Source: Alphaproteobacteria bacterium
GTDB lineage: Bacteria; Pseudomonadota; Alphaproteobacteria; Rickettsiales; JABSSG01
Assembly: GCA_022600235.1 (NCBI GenBank)
Contig: JAHZKS010000083.1
Coordinates: 1-20,434, forward strand
Length of the DNA stretch: 20,434 nt
Direction: 5' to 3'
Below, in pieces: positions 15,429 through 20,434 of the stretch (position 1 is the stretch's first letter; each line of letters starts with the position of its first letter). The notes beneath the pieces were generated by a model. That model made no database searches. It saw only the letters and a list, made by a program, of their open reading frames with translations, and had not been told where the DNA came from. A program made the translations under genes and the position numbers.

Positions 15429-16145
15429 TTACTTTCGATAATCAAATAAAGATTTGATAATGCCAATTAATGTACTCACTTCATTATAAGTTAAGTGATT
15501 TATTCTTTTGAATATGTTTCTAATATTATAAAGCATTTTTTCTTTTTTTTCTGGTGTTCTATAAAAATTTGTTACATCTAGCATCTTTTCTAAGTGAGAT
15601 AAAAAATTTGTGATATCTTTTTGATCAGCTAAGTCCTGTACGCGGTTAATTTTTCCTTGCGATATATCTGATAATTCATAGCATAGTAGTGCAGAAGAGA
15701 TTGCTATATTTATAGATTTAGAATTTGGGTCCGTCGGAATATAAACTATTTTATTTGCATATGAGATCACATCATTATCTAATCCAGATCTTTCTGCTCC
15801 AAATAATATTCCGATTTTATTTAATTGTACGTTTTGTTCTTTTACGTCATTTTTTATTTCTTTAGAACTAATATGCTCTTTGTTCAAGTCTCTTGAACGC
15901 GCTGAGGTAGCATATATGAATTCTAGATCTTCAACTGCTTGATGAAAAGAATCAAAAACTTTTGCATTTTTTATTATCTCTACTGATTTAACAGCGGTTG
16001 CTTCTGCAGCTTTATTTGGCCATCCATCTCTGGGGTTTACTATTCTCAATTCACTAAAGCCAAAATTGCCCATACTTCTGGCGGTGAAACCAATATTTTC
16101 ACCCATCTGTGGGTTTACTAAAATTATTACTGGTTTGTTAGACAA
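15429..16145 (-). CDS. TrmJ-type RNA 2'-O-methyltransferase (SpoU/TrmH family, group 1)
   Basis: A SPOUT-fold, SAM-dependent enzyme of the TrmJ group, which methylates the 2'-O of nucleotide 32 in tRNA. The family motifs are present: ILVNPQMGENIGFTARSMGNFGF near the start, RIVNPRDGWPN (34-44), the SAM-knot motif ILFGAERSGL (113-122), and SINIAISSALLCYEL (144-158). Length 238 fits. The start is TTG at 16143-16145, directly after the cysS stop, and is supported by a strong GGAGG site (16155-16159) nine bases upstream and by the conserved VIILVNPQ beginning. Position 32 specificity is inferred from the group; other RNA targets are possible. It is translationally linked to cysS. Confidence 0.92.
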   Translation of the reverse strand: MSNKPVIILVNPQMGENIGFTARSMGNFGFSELRIVNPRDGWPNKAAEATAVKSVEIIKNAKVFDSFHQAVEDLEFIYATSARSRDLNKEHISSKEIKNDVKEQNVQLNKIGILFGAERSGLDNDVISYANKIVYIPTDPNSKSINIAISSALLCYELSDISQGKINRVQDLADQKDITNFLSHLEKMLDVTNFYRTPEKKEKMLYNIRNIFKRINHLTYNEVSTLIGIIKSLFDYRK

Positions 16146-17513
16146 TTATTTTTGCCTCCAGGTTGTTGTGCCGTCCGGTTTGTCTTCCAAGATTATTCCT
16201 TTTTCTTGTAATATCACTCTAATCTTATCAGCTTCAGCCCAATTTTTATTGAGTTTTGCTTGTTTTCTTTTTTCTATTAAGCTCTCTATGTTTTCGTCGT
16301 GTTTCACGTGAAACCATGTTTTTGGATCAGAGTAGAAAAGCCCTAATATTCTGCCGGCGTTTAATAGTTTCTTAGCAATGTCTTCTTTTTCAGTATCTGC
16401 TTTGTTATATTCTTTTACAATATCATGCATGACACTTAAAGCTGCGGGTATATTCATATCATTATTTATAGCAGCCAGTATCCTTGAGTCTAGAACATTG
16501 CTAGGTGACAAATTGATATGATTGCTAAGAATCCTATAAAAGCTATCAAGACTTTTTTTAGCATCTTCTATAGATTTCTCAGTCCAATTTAGCGGCTTTC
16601 TATAATGAGTTGAGAGATAAACATATCTTATAGTTTCTCCTTTGATTCCTTTTTCTAGCAAATCTTTTATTGTGAAGAAGTTACCCAAAGATTTACTCAT
16701 TTTTTCTCCCTCAACTGTCAGGAAACCATTATGTATCCAGTGTTTTGCATAGCTACTTTCTTCATAACATGAGCAAGATTGAGCAATCTCATTTGTATGG
16801 TGAGGAAATATCAAGTCTACTCCTCCACCATGTATATCAAAATTTTGCCCCAGATATTTTGTACTCATTGCTGAGCACTCAATATGCCATCCTGGTCTTC
16901 CATCTCCCCACGGACTTTGAAATATAGAGGATGGGTCGTCTTCATTTTTTGCAGGTTTCCATAAAACAAAATCTTCTGGTGATTTTTTTGCACTATTGAC
17001 CTCGACTCTATGACCTGCTTCTAACTCTTTAATATCTTTCCTAGCGAGTTTTCCGTAATCTGAAAAAGATGATACATTAAAATAGACATGATTATCTGCA
17101 GTATATGCTTTCTTCTTTTCTATCAATGTAGAAATCATATCTATGATTTCTTTCATATGCTCTGTGGCTTTGGGTTCAATATTTGGAGGCAAACAGTTTA
17201 GTTTTTCGATATCTGAATAAAAGCTTTGTAGAACATTTTCGGTTAGTGCTTTTATGGTTGTATTTTTCTCTTTAGCCGAAGCATTGATCTTATCATCTAC
17301 ATCTGTAATATTTCTTACATATTTAACTTTATCCTTTCCATATTTTTCAATCAGCAACCTATATAGGATATCATAAACTACTATTGAACGCGCATTTCCT
17401 ATATGTGGTCTATCATATACTGTAGGCCCACATACATACATAGATATTGTAGCATTAGCAGGTTTGAATTCTTCTATGGCTTTTGAAGCGCTATTAAAAA
17501 ATTTTATATTCAT
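16146..17513 (-). CDS. cysS: Cysteinyl-tRNA synthetase
   Basis: Class I aminoacyl-tRNA synthetase charging tRNA-Cys. The 455-residue length is normal. The HIGH motif appears as HIGN (37-40, DRPHIGNARS), as usual for CysRS, and the lysine loop is KMSKS (GEKMSKSLGNF). Zinc ligands are visible: C28 (VCGPTVYD), the cysteine in WHIECSAMS, and FPHHTNEIAQS. The C-terminus holds the anticodon-binding helical region. Near residue 401 the codons for WFHVKHD contain a parS-like palindrome. It starts at ATG 17513, is divergent from the dehydratase gene across 93 bases, and its TAA abuts the TTG start of the methyltransferase gene. Confidence 0.98.
   Translation of the reverse strand: MNIKFFNSASKAIEEFKPANATISMYVCGPTVYDRPHIGNARSIVVYDILYRLLIEKYGKDKVKYVRNITDVDDKINASAKEKNTTIKALTENVLQSFYSDIEKLNCLPPNIEPKATEHMKEIIDMISTLIEKKKAYTADNHVYFNVSSFSDYGKLARKDIKELEAGHRVEVNSAKKSPEDFVLWKPAKNEDDPSSIFQSPWGDGRPGWHIECSAMSTKYLGQNFDIHGGGVDLIFPHHTNEIAQSCSCYEESSYAKHWIHNGFLTVEGEKMSKSLGNFFTIKDLLEKGIKGETIRYVYLSTHYRKPLNWTEKSIEDAKKSLDSFYRILSNHINLSPSNVLDSRILAAINNDMNIPAALSVMHDIVKEYNKADTEKEDIAKKLLNAGRILGLFYSDPKTWFHVKHDENIESLIEKRKQAKLNKNWAEADKIRVILQEKGIILEDKPDGTTTWRQK
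16300..16315. other. parS-like centromere site inside cysS
   Basis: TGTTTCACGTGAAACC matches 15 of 16 bases of the canonical bacterial parS consensus TGTTTCACGTGAAACA. The core GTTTCACGTGAAAC (16301-16314) is a perfect 14-base palindrome. parS is bound by ParB, which spreads along DNA and acts with ParA and SMC in origin segregation; such sites usually cluster near the replication origin. ParB, ParA and the origin are not in the window, so function is inferred from sequence alone. Confidence 0.82.
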
Positions 17514-17606
17514 GTCAAGTTATCTTAGGTGGACATAACCACCCTAGGTTTATATATTCAGAGTACTAAAAGTTAGTTATTATAACCTATTAAGTCAATT
17601 ACTAAG
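17514..17606. promoter_or_regulatory. Divergent cysS / dehydratase spacer with inverted repeat
   Basis: This 93-base spacer must hold promoters in both directions, but I see no pair of good hexamers, only TATA-like stretches (TATAAT on the minus strand at 17579-17584, TATATA near 17551-17556). It contains GGTGG (17528-17532), six bases, CCACC (17539-17543). Flanking TA/TA extends this if a one-base bulge is allowed. The repeat stands out in AT-rich DNA and could be an operator. Confidence 0.4.
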
Positions 17607-19490
17607 GTGAAAAAACTCAGTCTAAAACGTTCATATATATTATTTATACATGACTTATCACTAAGTATTATATCTTTTGTTTCTGCATGGATAATAAGAT
17701 TTGTTGATCAGTTAGAGGTAATTCAATGGTCAATTATTCCACAGATTACCATAGAATTTGCTTTTGTATCTTTCATAGTTCTTTTATATTCGGATATACA
17801 TAAACGTAGTTGGAGATATTCAGTAGAAAAAGATTATCTCAAACTTTTTCAGGCAGCTATTCTTATTAATTTAGTATTTTTTATAGGGAAGTTCTTATTA
17901 GACCGATTAGAGAATATCCCAAGGTCAATATTTGTAATTAACACTATTCTTTTTTCGATATTATTGTTGAGTTCCAGAATTACTTATAAATATCTAATTC
18001 ATATAAGATCGGGACAAGGAAACGTTTTCTCCGTTACTAGAGTGCCTGTTTTACTTGCAGGTGTAGATGATAGAGCTGAATTATTCATGAGAGAAAATTC
18101 TCAGACTAATTTTTATAATATTGTTGGAGTTATAGATGATAATGTTTCACGAAAAGGCTCGATGATATATGGTGCCGAAATTCTAGGAGATCTAAAAGGT
18201 TTTAAAAAAGTATATAATAGACTTCAGAAAAAACAGTTATTACCACGTCGTATCATTATTTCTGATAAATATTCTAGTAAACAATATATTGATGAACTCT
18301 CTTTATTATCAGAAAAGTACGGTATCAAATTAGCCCGTTTGCCAAAGGTGACTGAGTTAGATTATTCTTTAATAGGTTCAAAAAATCTTAAACCTATTAT
18401 TATTGAAGACTTACTTGTGAGAGATCAGAGTTTGGTGGGGGCAGATTCTGTATACGAACTAGTGCGTGGAAAAACAATATTAGTTACCGGTGCTGGAGGG
18501 ACAATAGGCAGGGAGCTCTCTAGGCAGATTTCTAGCTCTAACCCGAGTAAAATAATATTATTAGAAAATTCTGAATATAATTTATATGAAGTTTATGAAG
18601 ATATAAAAAAGCACTATCCAAATGTTAAATCAGAGCATTATATAGCTGATATTCGTGATAAAGATTTGTGTGATCACATATTTAAGACTACAAAGCCTTC
18701 TATCGTATTTCATGCTGCTGCGCTTAAGCATGTTCCTATTGTTGAATCAAATTTTTCTGAAGGAATCAAAGTAAATATTTTTGGTACCAAAAATATTGCA
18801 GACCTTGCTGTAGAACATGATGTGGAATCTATGGTGCTGATATCTACTGATAAAGCAGTTGATCCAAGTAGCGTGATGGGTGCAACGAAAAGGGCAGCAG
18901 AAATGTATATTAAAGCACTTGGCGATTCTTCAAAAAATACTGGAACAAATTTTACAGCAGTGAGGTTTGGTAACGTACTTGGTTCTTCTGGATCTGTAAT
19001 TCCTCTATTTAAGAGGCAGATAGCTGAGGGTGGTCCTATTACTGTTACAGATCCAAAAATGAAAAGATACTTTATGACTGTACGAGAAGCAGTCAAACTA
19101 GTTTTGCAAGCTTCTGCATACAGCGTAAAAGGTTCAAAGAAAAATAGTCTGTATATATTAGATATGGGTGAACAAGTTTATATAAAAGACCTTGCAAAAA
19201 ATATGATAGAAATGGCTGGTCTAGAATTAGGGAAAGATATAGAAATTGAATATACTGGTTTGAGGCCTGGTGAAAAACTATCTGAGGCTCTGTTTAATAA
19301 AAATGAAAAATATAATAAGACAGAATCAGATTTAGTATTTGAAGTTGATCAACATGATGTAGACTTTATTAAAATGAGTAAAATGTTCGAAAAGATGCTT
19401 TACTCTTTAAAAACAAAAAACATTAGCAAAAGCGATTCTATTAAAATTTTGCAGCAAATTGTGGTCACATATGGGCGTAAAACAAAATAA
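17607..19490 (+). CDS. Membrane-anchored nucleotide-sugar 4,6-dehydratase (FlaA1/CapD/PglF/WbpM type)
   Basis: A 627-residue polysaccharide-biosynthesis protein that probably converts UDP-GlcNAc to a 4-keto-6-deoxy sugar for surface glycans. The N-terminal ~125 residues form about four membrane segments. Next is a CoA-binding-like Rossmann region (~140-270), then the extended-SDR catalytic domain with NAD(P) motif GAGGTIG (295-301) and HAAALKHVP. The active-site segment STDKAVDPSSVMGATK (413-428) has Met in place of the usual SDR Tyr, as is normal in this family. Later motifs are VRFGNVLGSSGSVIPLF and TGLRPGEKLSEALF. The start is GTG at 17607, with no clear ribosome-binding site. Its last 20 bases overlap the next gene. 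The exact substrate is not certain. Confidence 0.9.
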   Translation: MKKLSLKRSYILFIHDLSLSIISFVSAWIIRFVDQLEVIQWSIIPQITIEFAFVSFIVLLYSDIHKRSWRYSVEKDYLKLFQAAILINLVFFIGKFLLDRLENIPRSIFVINTILFSILLLSSRITYKYLIHIRSGQGNVFSVTRVPVLLAGVDDRAELFMRENSQTNFYNIVGVIDDNVSRKGSMIYGAEILGDLKGFKKVYNRLQKKQLLPRRIIISDKYSSKQYIDELSLLSEKYGIKLARLPKVTELDYSLIGSKNLKPIIIEDLLVRDQSLVGADSVYELVRGKTILVTGAGGTIGRELSRQISSSNPSKIILLENSEYNLYEVYEDIKKHYPNVKSEHYIADIRDKDLCDHIFKTTKPSIVFHAAALKHVPIVESNFSEGIKVNIFGTKNIADLAVEHDVESMVLISTDKAVDPSSVMGATKRAAEMYIKALGDSSKNTGTNFTAVRFGNVLGSSGSVIPLFKRQIAEGGPITVTDPKMKRYFMTVREAVKLVLQASAYSVKGSKKNSLYILDMGEQVYIKDLAKNMIEMAGLELGKDIEIEYTGLRPGEKLSEALFNKNEKYNKTESDLVFEVDQHDVDFIKMSKMFEKMLYSLKTKNISKSDSIKILQQIVVTYGRKTK

Positions 19491-20434
19491 AAGATTTCTT
19501 AAATCTATAGACTTACCTCATTCCTATTTCTTGCCATTTATTGTGATGATATGCACATCAGCAATCACTTTAATTTACTTAATATTTGACGAGTATTATA
19601 CAAGCTATAATGAGCTTAATAGGCAGCTTTTATCAGAGTCTGAAAGAATTGAAAGGTCTTTCTCAGATGTAGTAAAGCATACAGAATTTGTCATGAAAGT
19701 AATCTTAATGCAGATAAAAACTGATTACAAAAATATAGAGCATGTAGAAAATGTGATGAATAAGTATTCAGTTAATCCGCATTTAAATAATGTTTTGGCA
19801 TGGACGGTTTTCTCTTGGTTTGATGAAAATGGTATAAAGAAAGTTGATTCAATGTCGGGCACATTAGTGCAGCAAACTCATGATAATACAAGGTTTTATT
19901 TGTCTAACAAAAAAAGAAATGACGGTGAATTACAGATAGGAGACGTTATATTTGGTTTAACAAGCAAAAGAAATGTGCTTCCTGCTAGTATCTCTGCTTC
20001 TGGTACAGATGGTCAAGATATTGGTTATCTAACAATAGGTTTTGATTTATTTGAATTATGTGAGAATTTGAGACAAAAACTCAAAGATCCTGATATTACT
20101 TTCGCTTTACTTAATAAAAATTTTGAAATTGTAACGCAGCAAAATGGTTTTTCTAAAAGGGGAAATATAATTAATGAAAGCTCTATCAAGAAGCTTGTGA
20201 AAAATAAGAATATTAGTTTTCAGACGTTAAAAAGTTTTTCTCAAAGTAACCTATTGCTAGATAATAATGGGGTATATATGCAGAAATTGCAGAATTATCC
20301 TTTCGCCATATATTTGCAGTATAATAACCATAGGTTTATCAAATCTTTACGTAAGGATGTGGTGTATAGATCTTTTGAGGTGTTTATTTTTACCGTAGTA
20401 TCTTTCTTTATTATTGTATTTATTTATAAAAGAG
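19471..20434 (+). CDS. Membrane sensory protein, N-terminal part (runs off right edge)
   Basis: Open from ATG 19471 to the window end, 321 complete codons. A basic N-terminus leads into a membrane segment (~20-39), then an extracytoplasmic region of about 260 residues, then a second membrane segment (~301-319) ending in a basic YKR at the edge. This is the input half of a sensor: a periplasmic domain between two membrane segments, with a helical stretch after the first and alpha/beta segments such as WTVFSWFDENGIKKVDSMSG, as in double-Cache-type domains. The output domain lies beyond the window, so histidine kinase, diguanylate cyclase and chemoreceptor remain possible; kinase is my first guess. 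It overlaps the dehydratase gene by 20 bases, suggesting coupled expression. Confidence 0.8.
   Translation, partial: MGVKQNKRFLKSIDLPHSYFLPFIVMICTSAITLIYLIFDEYYTSYNELNRQLLSESERIERSFSDVVKHTEFVMKVILMQIKTDYKNIEHVENVMNKYSVNPHLNNVLAWTVFSWFDENGIKKVDSMSGTLVQQTHDNTRFYLSNKKRNDGELQIGDVIFGLTSKRNVLPASISASGTDGQDIGYLTIGFDLFELCENLRQKLKDPDITFALLNKNFEIVTQQNGFSKRGNIINESSIKKLVKNKNISFQTLKSFSQSNLLLDNNGVYMQKLQNYPFAIYLQYNNHRFIKSLRKDVVYRSFEVFIFTVVSFFIIVFIYKR

Noticed and set aside
18710..19096. 128-codon open frame on the minus strand within the dehydratase gene
   Set aside because: The plus-strand frame carries conserved SDR catalytic motifs across this whole stretch; the antisense frame has no recognisable features.

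Overview
The window is AT-rich and almost entirely coding. It reads as the chromosome of a reduced alphaproteobacterium, most likely a Rickettsiales- or Holosporales-like intracellular lineage. The reasons are the low GC, short spacers with many overlapping start/stop codons, an alphaproteobacterial ZapA plus upstream coiled-coil (ZauP-like) pair, and the hemC-hemD-mitofilin(Mic60)-hemY order, which is an alphaproteobacterial signature. The taxonomic placement is inferred from gene content only; no database search was possible.

Region 1 (1-5586, minus strand). lepA is followed by a small coiled-coil gene, zapA, a short-chain polyprenyl synthase (ispA-like), miaB and the 5' two-thirds or so of comM/yifB, which runs off the left edge. 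Translation factor, Z-ring, isoprenoid, tRNA-modification and competence-type ATPase genes appear to be read largely as one unit; comM may have its own promoter.

Region 2 (5663-11217, plus strand). This is a tightly packed operon: prfB (with the classic +1 programmed frameshift), ldcA (peptidoglycan recycling), hemC, hemD, a shortened Mic60/mitofilin-like protein, a HemY reduced to its membrane domain, and rpe. Most junctions abut or overlap by a few bases.

Region 3 (11210-17513, minus strand). A 5-formyltetrahydrofolate cyclo-ligase gene converges on rpe with an 8-bp overlap and lies behind rpsD. Upstream are two paralogous proteins of a family I do not recognise, a Bcr/CflA-type MFS exporter, a TrmJ-type RNA 2'-O-methyltransferase and cysS. 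Inside the cysS coding sequence is a near-perfect copy of the parS chromosome-partition site. A Rho-independent terminator separates the unknown pair from the rpsD promoter.

Region 4 (17607-20434, plus strand). A full-length membrane-anchored FlaA1/CapD/PglF-type nucleotide-sugar 4,6-dehydratase overlaps the start of a two-membrane-segment sensory protein, cut by the right edge.

The strongest leads are the parS-like site within cysS, the unknown paralogous pair (12589-14116), and the reduced Mic60/HemY membrane pair in the heme operon. No rRNA, tRNA, insertion sequence, CRISPR array or prophage is visible, and no gene-free stretch exceeds about 120 bases.
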